Positions 10,979 through 25,900 of a stretch of DNA of 64,000 bases are shown here, in pieces. The notes under the pieces were generated by a model. It saw only the letters and a program-made list of their open reading frames with translations. It did no database searches and was not told where the DNA came from. The DNA is from Symbiodinium microadriaticum. Taxonomy: Eukaryota > Sar > Dinophyceae > Suessiales > Symbiodiniaceae. The stretch's first letter is position 1. Every line of letters begins with the position of its first letter. The stretch covers positions 542,343 through 606,342 of the forward strand of contig LSRX01000136.1 in assembly GCA_001939145.1 (NCBI GenBank), in the 5' to 3' direction. Position numbers and translations under genes: made by a program.

Positions 10979-13900
10979 AGGGTACTGGTCGCTTTGTCCG
11001 GCCTCTTCTCCGGCCTCACCTTGGGTCTTATGGGACTGGACGCAATTCAGCTTCAAATTGGAGGTAGCTGGTGTCCCTTGTCTTCTGCGTAGCGTCTCTT
11101 CAGAAGCGCCGCATCCTCGAAAGTGCTGGGCCCAGCGAGGTGATCGGCCTTCAAATCGTTCAGAAAGGTGAGAACAAGGAGATGGCCAGGCCTGGGTTGA
11201 ACTGGGAAGTAGCACCTGGTTTAACAAGAGGACATCATGTGCCTGTGGGTGTTGCAATGCCTCCCATCTCTTAAGAACAGCATGTGATGTGCCCGGCCAG
11301 TCAAGAAGCTCGAGTGAAGGTGCGCGGCGAAAATCGCGCCAATTCGAGAGTCTGGAAACCAACTTCTGCCACTTGGCAAGTTCAGGGCCGCCGGTTCTTG
11401 TTTGCACTGAGCAAGTGACCAGAGATAGCGACAGCTTCAGCAGGGCCTGGTGTGCTTGAAAACTTGCCTCGCGCACATGAGTTCTCCAAACGAGAAGAAC
11501 GAGGAGAGAAAGAGAGCGAGAGAGAGCGAGAGGCCCTAAACTTGCAGATGAAAGAACAAAGTGGAATGTCGCGAGCAGTTGCAATGTATTTTTGCTGGCA
11601 GCTAGCGCTTAGCAGGGACCGTAGTGGGGCCAAAGTCACAGGCGGGAGGGTTGCTTGTTCGGGGCTCTGACCCGGTGAAACGAAGGTGGGATGTTCCTCC
11701 ATCTGCCCAGCTATGGAGAAGAAGAGGGAGAGAAGGACTTTGGAAGCATTTGTTGGTGTGGGGAACGGGGAGCTGCTTGTGCTCATGCCCGAGGAGAACG
11801 GCCAGAAAGAGAGAGAGGGAAGAAACTGGGCATGGGGAGAAATCCTCATGCCCATAGCCGCCATAGCCCTGCCGAAAGAAAGAAAGAGAACTGGTTATCG
11901 AAACACCCGACACTCGAACAACCTTCTCACACCCGCGAAAGCCCCATAACATATGGGGGCCAATAGGGGAAGAAGAAGAACAGAACGGGCTAGAGATCGA
12001 GTCTGCTGCATCATGCAGGAGGACTTAACCCGAAAGGGCCGGGGGAGTGGAGCTTGGCACTGTCCCTTTATGCCTTCGGAAACAGACTGCTGCAACTTAA
12101 GGTCTTGATTGAGACTGTTCCATGTGACGAGGAGTTGTCGCTTTTGCGTCAACTGTTGTTCCACTCTCCACGCCCTCAGCTCCGTGAACAGGAATGAAGC
12201 TCGACCCACTATACCCACAGAACCAAGCACGAGAGAAGAATAGAACTGGAACACTGAATGATTCAGATGTCGCAGGTGCACGCTCCTCTTGGGCAATGTG
12301 GCTGTCAATTCAGCGCTTTTGGCATGGTTATGGGTCACAGCATCATATCATGTTCAGCTGAGAGAAAAGTTTGAGATGCAAGCATTGACGGGAAATGGCT
12401 GCATGGGCTAGGACGCGGTAGCAGCTCGAGCACCTTGACAGCTTGGCAGGCTTTGTCCATCTTGACAGCAGACATTGCCAGTGGCCTCGTTGGTTTTTTT
12501 GCAGCTTGGCACCGACTTCAACTGGCAAGTAACCATACGAGCTGTGGATTCTGGGCTTCCAAGTTAAAGCTTTGGGCGGCAGCAGCCCTCTGGCCAAAGA
12601 AATCCTCTGAAAGCAACAAGAGAAAAGGTCTCCACTGCTTTGATCGTCACGTTCGGCGAGATTCTGCCCCAGGCCCTAGGGATGTCGGCCTGAGTCCTGA
12701 TCCCGCTACTTCTGAGCATTGGCATGACGGGATGCCCCAGGCCTTCAAGCCCAGCGCATCCATGATCGTAAATCCTGAAAGTCTCAGTGCTGATACACAA
12801 CATGACAAAGGGAGCAAGGTCCAACACATGGCGCTGTTGTCTCGTTCTTGGCAGACAGCTTCCGGTTTCAGAGCTCCTTTCAAGATCGGCTTGAGCTCCA
12901 GGCGGCTTGCTCCAGGTACGCGCTCCAGGCTCGAGCGTTTCTTGGGCCCAGGATCCTAGAGAGCAGTGACACGGCAGCGCTCGAGGAAGTGGGACAGCTT
13001 TTCCGTCAATTAATTTGACCGTAAAGGGTTCAGTCGCACCATATGCCCAGCTTTGCTGTGTGTGTAGATATGCTGCTTCATGCTACAACGCCAGGTCGGA
13101 GCAAGGACAGTTCCCATTGTACGGTTTCTGATGCCACCCCAGCCTGTCATTGGGTTGCAGCAAGCCGTGCATGGGTGCAATGCCAGAAAAACTGCCGCTT
13201 GATCGCTTGCAGTTCCCGAGCCCAGTGGCACGGACGACTCTGGGGCCAATGCCAACTGAAGACATCCAAAGTTACGCTGCATGTGTGGCAAGTTGCTGCG
13301 CCAGGATCCTTTTCTTCGTCATCACCAAGCCGATGAGTATAGCTCTAGATTGGCTGCTGGGCCAAGAGGCTCGAATGGGTGTCAATGCAAGCCATCCCTC
13401 GCAAGAGCCTAGCACGACAGCAGATCAAGAAGATGACAACTCTTCACACCAAGACGTTTGCAGGTTGGCACTATCCACAGCCGGACGGTGGCAAAGCTGC
13501 AAATCTTCCTCAAGAGCCAAAAATTTTGCGACAAGCATCCCTTACTTCCAGCTGTGATCCACACGCGGCTTGTTTCTTCACTGAACTCCAAGATAGTGGG
13601 TGTCCATATTCCTGAGGGTTGTGGGAAGCCTGACGCCAGTAGCGCAACTACCAGCACACTGCAATAACTTGATAGCACCCTGGCTTTGCTTCCGACGTTC
13701 TGCCATATTCGTTGACACTGGCACGGCAGTCCTGACACTGTAGAGGATCTTTGTTGTGGCCTCTTGCCTGAGGAGCTTATGGAGATGCTGAAGCTGCAGA
13801 TTTCCCTCGGTGCTGTGGATGCTGAGGAGGGCAAGATTGCACAGCAGGCCTGACAGCAACTTTCTGTTCAAGCGACTGTAGATACATGCAGATCGCCTTT

Positions 13901-16900
13901 GCTGCTATGTCACTGCTGGTTCTTCGGAAATGCTTCCTTGTCGTCGCAGCGTCGTTCGGCTTGCTGCGGGCATGCCGAACACCTGCTGACCTGTTGCGCA
14001 ACTTGTGATTGCAATCAGTGCTCGGCTTGTCATGCACCAGCACAGTGAATACAGCTCAAAGCATTTCGAGACAAGGCATAAGCCTCACGAGGGCTAGACT
14101 CTCATTGCGTTGTCTTGAAAGGTCGCTGAAGGTGCTCTCAGCTTTCGTGACAAACAGGTGGCGGGATCACGTGCCATCATTGGTTTCTTTTTTCCACAAT
14201 TTGGGTGCTTCGAGCTTTCAACCGGTCTATTCGGTGGTTTAGGTGTGAATCAATCAACATGTCGCAGGGTTGCAGGGAGGACGGAAGAAGGCTTGAAGAC
14301 ACCATCCATCTCTGCATGAAGATCTCTTCTCTGTCAGGCCCGCATTTGAGCCGGGGCCAAACTGCCAGACCAGCCGCAACGAAAGCAGTACGTATGCTAC
14401 GTTTTGCAGACTTACGCATCCGTCTTCGAGATTTGTGCGCAAACTCCTTGTACAAAGCCATGCAGTTTGCCCCACTGGGGCCGACATCCGACTCAAGCTA
14501 ATCCTCCATGGCAGGTTGGCGACATTATGACACCTCTTGAGGACGTCCACAACTCAGTGCTTGCAACTTCTCCCGCTTACGATGACAAGCTGAACCATGC
14601 AATCGGAGATAGGGAAACTTTCTGAGCATCCGGAGCTCGAGTGAAGCAAAATCACATACCAGTCCGAATGACTTGTGTAGAAGCATACCGTTCAGGGGTC
14701 AAACAGAGGCAGGGAAATGAGGGCAGAAAGTGTTCCGGGAGCTATACAACATGCGAGGGTTTTTCTGTTCGTGTGTCCATGCAACATGCGAGGATTTTAT
14801 GTCCCGCGGTTTCATACAGCAGCGAGGAAAAAGCTCCGATACGGCAGTTCGGAAGTGAGGCTTATTTCCTCAACAGCGACACGAAGCTTGGATACGACGC
14901 CATTCGGGAGATCTTTGAGACCGGATTTAGCTTCTCAGCTCAATGAGCCCCACATTCAATCGTAGACAGGAGTTCCCTCTGGGGAGCGGGCGATTGGAGT
15001 GCAAGCTCCAGGGTGTTCTGCACATCCCTGCGAACTTCTAAGGTCGAATTCCAATCTACGGCAGAGACAAGCATGAGTATCGGGGCCTCCTTTACACGAA
15101 GGATGCCTCAATGTGCTGCCAGCGGTGGTAAAGCAGCGCTGCATTGTCCTTCAGGACTTGATGCTCGCCGATCCTGAAGATGAGATGAAGGTAGGCAGAG
15201 AGCTGTGTTTGCAGTTTGCTGATGCCCGATTCGTTCCAGACCGGTCTTGAACCAGGTGGGTGACTTCATTCAGATCTTCGGGAGGAAGGCGTGGCAGGGC
15301 AAGGGGAAGTGCAATGCAACATATTGCAGCTCTCTGCCAAGCTGCAGCGAATTGGACCCGCTTGTTGAGCGATGATTATTCAGCTCGATTAAGGTAGAGA
15401 CCGTCTTCGAGGACAGGGCTTGCGAACCATAGGCACAAGGCACTTCGCCTGTGGGTTATGATTAAACTGATAGCTTGCCATCACCCAGTAAACGTAAGCA
15501 CGTAGAGATGGAGAATGCACCAAGGTTTGTTCGCAAGGCAACTGTTCAAACATCTGCTCTTGGACCTTCAGAGGGCGGGTCCCCTTTAGCGGTTCATAAC
15601 CCACAAGCTCGAAGGAGACGAAATTGGTGGCATGTTTGAATGCCTTCAAGAAGGGTGGCACGCACATGGCACTGGTGCGCAAGGCACCTGCCAGGGTAAT
15701 GCATCGTCAGGAGGTTCCATACCTACTCATGTTGCACAAGCTGTGCAGCAGCGAGTGATATATAGAGACAGGCAAAGGGACGGCAAAGGCGCCAGCGTCA
15801 GGATCTAGGAAAAGTCCTGCTTTGCTATTGGTTCCGTCGTATCTAGGGGCACCGATTTTCCGAGCAGCGCCCCAACCGGCCTTATGTTTGATGCGTTTTG
15901 TGGAACATTGTTGCCAGATGGCTCGAGCTACATGGCCTCATGCCTGATGTGAGAGGGAAAGTGGCGGCATGCAGGAGGAATCGACAGTGTCAGCCAGTTT
16001 CGCAGCGAGCAGTTTCGGCGGGACGGCGAGTTTTACAGGCGGCATGAGCACGACAGGAGACATTCTGGAGAGCAGGCTTGAAAGGCTCTTGGATGCCAAA
16101 CTTGCAGAACACCTTGGTCAAGACGAGGCTACGCGCACAATTCTCGCTCACTTGGAGAGAATTGCTGATTCCGTTGAGGCCTTGGCCGACATACGGAGGC
16201 CATCGCAACACAGACCAACCTCACCAAAGGACCCAAGCTCACCCAAGGAGGTTCGAGCAAAGCCACGTCGACCCGTCTCCTCAATACAGAGCCTGGTGGA
16301 GTTGGAGAGTGCTTTTCTGCAGGAGGTTTGCGAAATCAGATCTGAGCGCCGCAAAAGCCACGTAGCTCCTGCGGAAGCGTCTGTCAAGTTTCTGCCGAAA
16401 GCGCCAGAAAAGAACGACGAGTTGGCACTGCCAGAACCACCAGAATCCCCGGTACCTGGACTTGTCAACTCGGATGTTGACGATGCAGATGTACTGCCGA
16501 AAGCAGTTCTGCCGCAGTCTGCGCAGAAGCGCCCTCGATATCGACAGCATGCTGGCTCAACCCTTGTCGTCATGAACCAGGAGTCACAAGCTTGTATCCT
16601 GGATTCGCATACCGCCACACACCTCAGCTACCAGGACCAGTTGGCGAACAAATCAGTGCTTGACGGACAATGGTTTTCAGACAGCACCGTGCAGTGATAA
16701 CGTAGGAATGACAATCATGTTCGTCATCATGGTGTCGCCATAGACCGTCCGAATCCTGAGAGGAGCCAGACCCCGTCGAGCTGGACCTGGGTTCCAGGCT
16801 TCTCCTAGCAATACCAGGTTGCCTCTTCTGGGCGGCCGGCACCTGGGATCAGAACGACTGCAGTAATCATTATCCTCAATAAATAATCGAGATGTTCAAC

Positions 16901-19900
16901 CAGATTGGTCAGCGGGTGGCGGCCCCCAACAAAGATTGATAAATTCAGTGGTTCTTTGCAGAGCTGGGCAGGTAACGTATGAATTTTATTGATTGTAGGG
17001 AAAGGGGGGCTCCGATCCTCCTTCCACTAGCAAAGCCCCACACCCTTGTTCCCAAAAAAAATTGGAGAGCGCTGGGTTCTTGTTTAGTTTTCCCTTCCTG
17101 CGGGGCGGCGATAGGGCTTTGCTGCCGTGGACAGGGACGAGCTGCGGAAGGCTGTGGGCGTCGAGCGTTCGAGTGACGACGATGCCGTGGACGGGGACGG
17201 GGCTGTTGAAGGCTGGGGAATGCTTTGGCTGCTCCCGTGAACAGGGTCAAAGCTGGCTTGCAGGCGATGCTGCCGTAAACGGCGTGGACGGGGCTGGGCG
17301 GCGAGCATTCACGGGGCGATGCCAGGGCGGTGGGGGCTGAGCGTTCGCGGGTGATGCGGCCCACAGCCTCCCCAGCCCCGTCCCTGTCCATGGCGCCGTC
17401 ACGCCAACGCCCGGCGCCCCTTCCCCAGCCGCGCTCCCAATGTTGGCCCGCAGCGACGAGAGTTCACGGAGTAACGCTGCTTGTGCAATGGGGAGGGCCA
17501 GCTTGAATCAGAGGCAGAATCCTAAAATCGCGCGCAGATATCTGTGTTGAAGAGAAGACCACGTGCATGTCGCTCAGATGTCATATAGGACAACGTGCTC
17601 ACAGTTTGGATTATGGTTTTTGAAAGTGGTGTCTAGCCACGCAGACGTGTGCATGAGATGCTGGTGCAACTGGATGAATGACATGTGTTGTAGAGGCACC
17701 GAAACCGTGAAGTGAAGGAAAAAAGGCATAGTCACATAGTCAGTAGATGTCAGTCTGATGTCAGTGTTTTCGTGTGAGCATATTACAGAAGTAAGAAAGT
17801 ATGGTCACACTCCGGTGCGGCGGTTGCGTTTGACTGTGCAGGAACCTGTGTGTTGCAGAAGCAAGAAAACACATGGTCCGACAGTACTTCCATTTTTTGG
17901 CACGGGTGGGCCTCTGTGACTGCAGTCAGTGGTCGAACGATCCTTTGGAGACATCGCATGTTCCGCCATCAATAGTTTACCGCAAAGCTTGCAAAACACG
18001 CAGTCTGTCTTTCGGGCCTCAGTGATCACATTCCCGCATTTGGTGGCTACTGTCGGACACCGGGCTTGCAGAAATTGCTTTTGCCACCTTTCATGAACAT
18101 CTTGCAGAGAGTTCTGCGCCTTGTTTGGCTTATGTGAGCACATATGGAAACCTGTTTGAACGCGTGTCGCTTGGTCGGTCGGGCGGTCATATGCGAGATT
18201 TGTAGAAGAATGAGTTGCGGGAGTCGAAAGCTCAAAGCTTGTCGAACATTCTTTTCCATCATGTTAGTTAGTTGAATGATGCAATCCTTGTACCACTGTA
18301 GCATCCGACTGCGAACCGTGAGAGTGTAAGTTTCAACTCTTCCACATTTATCTTATTCTATGGCATTCTATACCATGTGTGGATGATAGCCCGAGGAAAA
18401 CCTTCGGCATGCAGAGTAGTTCTAGGGAACTGGCTTAGAAGCTTACTTCTCATGCAGTTCTCCACCAACAACGACGAGTTCTTTGTGCATTTGAGGTACA
18501 CCCGTCTTTGTGCTGTCTGCATTCCTCATATTCTTGCTCGGCACTCAGGTGAAGACATGACTACGTGCAAAGCACACGCCCTGTTGATAAGATGTGGCAA
18601 CAGCAGATGTCGACCTCCATATACGTCGCGCCCCATACCCTTTGAAGGGCAACCTTGAGTGCTGCCTCAGGAAGACCTTCAAAGAGGAGCTCAACACCTC
18701 ACAGGCTTTGAGCTTCAGACTGGCGTCTAGCCACACGAATCAAATTAGACACCTTGCAGCGAAGTTGTGGAGGTAAGCATGTTGTTCTCGCCCAGGCCTG
18801 TTATATGGTTTGGTGTCAACGTTTTGCGTCGCCCGATTGCGGAGAGCCCTGCTATCAGAAGACTTGAACCTTGACAGCAGAGTTCGACCAAAGCTGCTTG
18901 TGGGAGCAGTCTTACAGCCCACACATGTCAGCAACGACTGAGCCATGCCCTTCTGAAGAAATCATTCTACACTCCAGGAACCTGGCAGTGGATCGGTTAC
19001 ACATGTTCGTGGCCGACTTCAAGCTGCACTGGAGCGAGGTGAGTGGCCAGGAATGGCGCAAGTGGCTCAATTGCACACTCTGTCAATTCGCAGGGAGCGT
19101 TCACGGCCCAATTCAACAGAAAGCCAGAGCCTTCGAAATCAAATCTTTGTTCTGTCTCCGATTTACCATTCAAGCTTTGCTAGACCCCTGCCGAAGGGTT
19201 TTTTGGCTGTCAATACATTCTAGATTGTTCGCATACGTGCTGCACCGGGGAGACGTGCCTTCTTTAACAGCCATGGTGCAATCGGCACAACCTCGGTTTG
19301 TTGCTGTGGCTGATCCCCAACTTTTGACGAGCACCACAACTGAAGTTTCAGCATCCTAGGTGCAACAGATGAGTGCAAGTTGAGTTTCAAAGTAGTTTTA
19401 AGGTCAACGAGTCTTGTTGCAGGCGAACTCAAGAACACAGTGCCTTACTATTGCCGTAGTCAGGCACGGTGCATGCATCGTTCTGAAGGACTATCAGTCG
19501 AAAAGAACCAATCGCCTATCTTGCTCAGGGCCCAACGAATGGTCAGCATTGACGATTAAAGCGAATGTGCCGAACGTTCTCATGTTTGGTCATGAGATGG
19601 AGCACTTATCTCATGCCCACCATCCACTTACTGGCACGACGGAAGGTAGGTAGACAAGCGTATACGTGCTTCCGCCAGCATGGATCAAAAAAATTCAACC
19701 TCGAAAAGACCTCTAAACTACAAGGCATCTCGCTCGACCACAGCCGCGAACCCTAGTTTCGTCTTACAAAGCAGTAGACGTTGACCTGTGCAGCATCTTG
19801 TGCATCCTAAACTCAGCGAAAGCACTCTCAAGTGATGGAAGTGCAGGTATGTTGTGGCCTGGCTTTGCCTAGTCCTGTGCGGTGTGGTTCACTACAGCTT

Positions 19901-22900
19901 GGAAATCTGGATGGGCCAAAAGAGGGCCACGCAACTTTATGCTGAGGAGCCGGCCCGCTGGCTTGAGATGGCATTTTACGATTAGAGAAACGTCTCCAAG
20001 TCACGATGCTCATAATTGCATTGAATCAGGGTTTGATGTTTTTTGCCATGTTTCCAGCCTAGGCCTGGATCTGGTCGGTGTATGCTGTGCAGATCTTGCT
20101 CTTGATTTGCTTTGCAGTGTCCAGTGCCGTCTTCATGGTGATCACTTACGTGCAGTCTCATCTCCTCCTAGGGCTAGACAAAGTCTTGGACTGTTGGTGC
20201 GGAGAGCTAGTCGATTGCCCAGACTTCATCGAGGGTGTGAGCAGCTGGAATGCAATGCAAGCACTACTGAAGTGCGTTGGACGAGAGCTTGCCGGCAGCT
20301 TTGTGGCTTTGCAAGCCGTGGGGGCAGTTGGCTTCGCCTTCTTTCTTGGTGGATCAGTAAGCTTTGCATTTCGCACCGACGTCGAACCTGTGGCACTACT
20401 TGCTGAAATCCTCGCGTCAGTGCCGTTGCCGGTTCTCTTCATCCTGAACATGCGTGTGTGTGCTCATGGGGCTGCTTTGACAGAGTCTCTTGGCAGATTC
20501 AATGTCGATAATATAGATCCCTTTGTCAGCACAACGAGAGGAGCTGTCCGCGCGACAACCTGCTTGCAAGGAAATGTCGTGCCATACCAGCTTTCGTCAA
20601 TCAACTCCAATCCGACTTGCCGAACGATTTCGACCGTCAGTACTTGGTAAGGTACATCACAGCTACTCGTTTGCAGTTGCAGAAACATTTTCCGGGCACA
20701 GGGCTTGATGCTCTGGCTGTGGCACACTGCACATGGCTGAGAGGACAGCTCTGCCGGCTTCTTCATCCACGACGTGAAGCTAACCCAGGAAATCTTCCTG
20801 AAGCAGTTCATTGTGTGACTAAGCTACAATACAGGAAACAGGGAGCACGTAGACTCAGGCAGGCACAGCTGAGAAGAAGCATTGACCATGCTGCTGCCAC
20901 TGCTCGCAAGAGAACTGTTTGCGCATTTGGCCACCAAGGTTGGGATCCCTTGTCTCCGGCGCCGTCAGCGTGCTGTCCCGAATTCTGTTGTGATGATTTG
21001 GTGAGCCGGAGAGAAGATGCAGAGAAAAAGCGGGCTGTAAAGCACGAAAAAGGCTTTCGCCTGCAGCATCGAGTCGTTCTATTGATTGTATTGTCTTTGT
21101 TTGAATGTTTGTACTCTGTGAGCCACATCTCCGTTGGAACGTGGGTGTGGACTGTAGCAACCTGATTCTGTTTGTCACCAACGCACCGGGCTTGGAAGCT
21201 GACTGTCTGTCTGAGAGTCGCCAGACTCATGATGTGTGGCGAGTCTCCAAGTGCGCAGGAATGCACGAGGCCAACAAAGCCCCGAAGAGTTTGTAAATTC
21301 TTTGCCAGCCTGTTTCTTCATGACACAACATACTTGCAGATAGGAAGTGTCAGTTGCATCTAAAGTTAAAGAGCTATGTGGCAGCGAGGTGCGAACTCTC
21401 CCGGGCGCGCCTGATGCAAGACTCCATGTGTCTCCATGTCAAATTAAAGAAACATGGGCCACTCAGTGTACCTGGTCTCGTTACGATGCTCCGTGTGCCA
21501 ACACGGGTTCGCTTTAGCACATCGTCTCGGGAACGACAACGACAGCTTACCATCGTCGGTCGGAGAGCACCTTGACTTGCATGCTGGTCGGGAGAGTACC
21601 CGCATGAAAGTAAGCAACTCAAAGTCTGTAGCCGACGGAGCGGTTGCAGTACAATGCACCCTGTGTGCTGGCCTGAGAGCACATCGTAACGTGACGTTGC
21701 GAGATCGAAATAATTTTTGGGAGAACTGTTCAAGACTGGCCGCATTTGAACGTCCAGCATCAACACACATTTCCGCATCTGCAATTCTCCGCCACAGCTG
21801 GGCAGGCCTTGCAGGCCTGCGCAGCTCAAATTATTTTTTAAACGCTTCTGACAGCCCAGAAATTTTTCCCAACCACCGGGAACTTGCGTGTCTATACTCT
21901 TGCGGCATCACCGAATGACTTACCTCCCACGAAGCGCTTCATCGCGAGAGGCTTCGATGCACCATCATTTTGACCGACTGTTGCTCCATTCCCGGTACAG
22001 GCTACCTTGGCCTTGGAAAACGCACCGGCTGCTGCGATTGAACAACAGGTCCAACAAGTTGTCTCAGTATTTTGCATAGGAAATGGCTATAGGTGACATG
22101 GTGCGATATCCAAGGTCTTCCAAGCATCTCAGTCTGAGACTGATGCGTTAGTGCAAGTTGTTGAGCGTTCAAGAAAGACAGGATGTGCTGGTTCGACGCA
22201 ACAAGGCGGTTCCAGTAGCATCTGGCCGTCATGAATGTGTGGGTCTCGTTATCCCGCATTCGCTAAACATCGTCAACAGACGATGTAACATCTTTTTTAA
22301 AGCGCCTGGACATGTGTTTCTGCCCAGGCTTTCGGCAAAGCAAAGCTGCTGCGCGGTCTAGTCACTTTTTTGCAGATGCCTAGAAATTAAGCAGTACTTT
22401 CAGGCGGTCACAACCGTGGATACGGACCCGTACTTTGAGATCGTCGGTGCCAGGGCCCTGGAGATGACCGGCGTACACAAGTCATTGCGTCGGTGAGTCC
22501 ATGCCTTGTGCCCGATGTGTCCGCCTTGTGCCGCTGTCGTTCAAGGGTAGCAGAAAAGTCACAGAGAAGATGTTCGTAGGCTGAGGGGTCTGAAGCGCAA
22601 AAGGGCGGAGGGCTTTTCGGTCCAAGGCCATACAGGATCGCTTGCTGGATGCACAGCGGCCCATGGAAATACAAGTAGTGCTGCCCGCTGTGCTGGGCCA
22701 CCCGTCAGTGCCGAAAGTAGTGACGCAGCTTGACAGGAAAGTTAATGTGTAAAACAGAGAGTGGGTGCGGCGTGGTCCTGGTCTCGGAGCATGACGTTCA
22801 GCTGAGCCGCTGTAAGCTTATGTCTAGGCCCAGGCTGCCATAGTGATTTTGTCACAGCGCGGTTTTCGTCGTTCCCGAGAAGAGCACGCTTGTCTTTTTA

Positions 22901-25900
22901 CGTGTTATTAAGGATCGGTGGCGAAGGAGCGACGGTGCCTAATGCCTCGCAGTTGAAGTTGTACCTGAGCAAAGCTACCAATGTGCCTGCGCCCTGGGGC
23001 AGCAACCAGTGCATGAATAGAGAAAGAGTTGGTGCACAGCAACTGCAGCTGACAATGAAAGTCCTCCCCACGTGAACAGGTGGCGGATTGATCTGTGGAC
23101 AGACTGCGGCCGTCTGCTGTCACCTAGACACCTTGCAGAGGTCCAGCGCAGTACCACAAGGCGGCACCCGGCGGGAAATTGCGAGTGGTGGTTCCACTGT
23201 TGTTCTTTGAACATAAACTGCGTAGATCAGGGGAAGTTCTTGGGCTGAAGGCTGCAAGCAACCATTCGGAAGAAGCAAAAGCGCACGGTCTCGGCAGACG
23301 CGAAGCTGTTGAACCAGATTTCAAGCAAAGACCTGCTGATATCGCATGTGCAACATCTGGCTGAAGATCTAGGCGTAGCCGGTCGGCCAACGGGTCTTTT
23401 CGAGGAAATCGCCTTGGTTGTTACCGACTGGGATGCCAACATGCCGGCTGAAATCATGGACATCCTTGTGCAGTTTTTGGAAACCAGGCAGGATGACCCT
23501 AGACAGGCCGCACTGGTACATTTGGACCTACACGGCAAGCTGCCCCGACTTTTGGGGGCGTTGATAAAGAACCGCAAATTCTTCGAATCAAGTGCAAGCT
23601 CGGTGGAGACGCTGGAGCTAAGTCTTGAGGACGTTGATCCACACCACGTCTTCATGCCCCTCTTTCCGAATCTCTCTTCCTTGCGCATGTACCGGCCCGA
23701 GTTTCCGAGTAACAGAGCCCATGTGGAGCACCTGGGCATGCGGCTTCTGAGTCTGAACTCAGAAACTCTGCGCGATGTGGCTATAGTCGGCTTGGATGCA
23801 GATGATGCCGTTTTCCAGAATGTGATCACCTGCTTGCCACGACACTTGGTCTCCAGCTTGTCGCGTGTTTCCTTGATCTTTCAGCAGGAGCTGCAAACCT
23901 GCAGGAGGCTGTAGATGTGGTCGTTTTCGTGACGAGAGTATTCTTTTCCTTTGTTCGAGGACTTCGAGTGACATTCGCACTGCTAGTCTCCTTCAACCCG
24001 CCTGTATGAGTCTTTATCGACAGCCCCTTGAAGTATCTTCAACAAAATCATGACCAATCGTCTCAGGAGCTGCGAGTTATAGTGAATTGGATGTTGCAGA
24101 AGATAAGTGAGCTGCCAAGTAAGAAGAGGTAGGCCCAAGCTATTCAGCTGAGTTCGAACAACGGCATCGTGCGTGCCGGCAATCCCTGCAAGTTTCTGGG
24201 TGCATAGCTTCGAATGCGTTAAATCACACTTTGGAATAGATGTGCAGGCATGGGCGGTGAGAAAGAAGCATAAGACATGTCGGACACGAGCCAGGTAAAA
24301 AAGAGTCTCCAACCAGAACAAACGAGTAATCACAGGGCTCAAGGCCCCTCAAAGGCAGGCATGCGGGATAAGGGATCGCAAGCCCGAAGCCTTACAAGGG
24401 GAAGGAGGCAGTGCGAGCGTGTACTTGCAATGAAGTGAGAAAAGCTTCGGAGTGTCCCAGGAGACGCTTGTAGCAGCACCACCCTGTGGCTCGTGGCTGG
24501 CTTGGAGTCTCGGCTGGAGCATTGAAGAATGTGAAAGATGCTTGGGGATGCGTTCCTTTGTGTTTTTTCTCTTATGACTCTGTACTGCCAACAAAGCTGA
24601 ACTGCGGCGGCTCAACCCGGCAGGAGGAGCTATGCAGCAATTGGGCAGGGGCAGAAATGGCCAAGAGTCTAAATGGAAAACGGTTCTGAAGACCCAGACC
24701 GGTGACCTTACTGTTTGCCTACTTGGAACCAGCTTTCAGGATCTTTCAGGTTTGGGCCAGGATTCCTGATGTTCGCTCCTCAAAAGCCAGCAACCACATC
24801 TCTTCGAAAGTGAATGCAAGCATGCACAAGACGAACGATGTGCTTGCCGAGCTTTCGGACCGGACATGTTGGCAAACACGCCAAGCGCCAACAACTCGGA
24901 GCTTCCAAACATCATCAAACTAAGGATGGAATCCGGAGTGCTTTGGGCGCTTTGGGAGATGAGCTGGAGAAAGCGCGCGGATCGGGGAGGCCATGCAGCA
25001 ACACAGTTTTGCCATGCGTAGATCAGGAATGATGGAGTTGCAGATGGTTTGTCAGTTGTCCAGGGTGAAGACTGTGCTCAGCACGAGGGCACACAGGCAC
25101 AGGCGAGAGGTTTGAGGAGGTTTTACTTGTCGGAGAAGACAGCTATCTTTGTGCCAGGACTGGGGCCTTTGTCTCGAACTTGGCAGAGCTGAAGATCCAT
25201 GTCCAGGCACCGAGCACCAGATCCACGGCCGAGACTTAATTTTATTCTTTGCTTGTGCCTCGGTTTCGTTCTTTGACATCCACGTCCATCCGAGGCTTTG
25301 ATAACATCCGATGTACCACGAAGCTGGCCCTCAATCGTGGACTTACCGACGAGGAGCAAGCTGCGAGGTGCCCCCGGACTCTTCAAGGAAACCATGACGA
25401 GCATGTGGAAAATATAGGCCGAGGAGCACGTTAAGGCGGTTCGGACTCTGCCAGATCCTGCCAATCTTCAGCAAAGCTCTGAAATGAAACTGAAGATCAA
25501 AATTCAAGGCCAGACACGTTCCAACCTTGGTTTGCATACTTCGACATGCGTGGACTCTGTGAAGCGCAGGCGGAAGGTGCATACGACCATTCGCTCGACT
25601 CTGCCGGCGGCTTCGAGAGATGATGAAATCCTCATGTGCCGCGCACACAAAGTGTTGTGAGTTAAAGCGGCTAGCAGCTAGCAGTGCTTGCAGTGAACGC
25701 TGTTCTGCGGGTTTCGGAATGTGACATTCGAGCAGGTGCTTGTTCGATGTCACGGCTCTTTCCCTTGGCATTGCGCCTGGACTAATGCGATACTCTCGGG
25801 TAGCGGCAAGAAGACCGAGTGCGCGTGATGCGGGCGAGATGGTCCCAAGCATGCAGACATAGTAACGGAAGGAAGACTCGCTGAGGATATGTGAGGTACG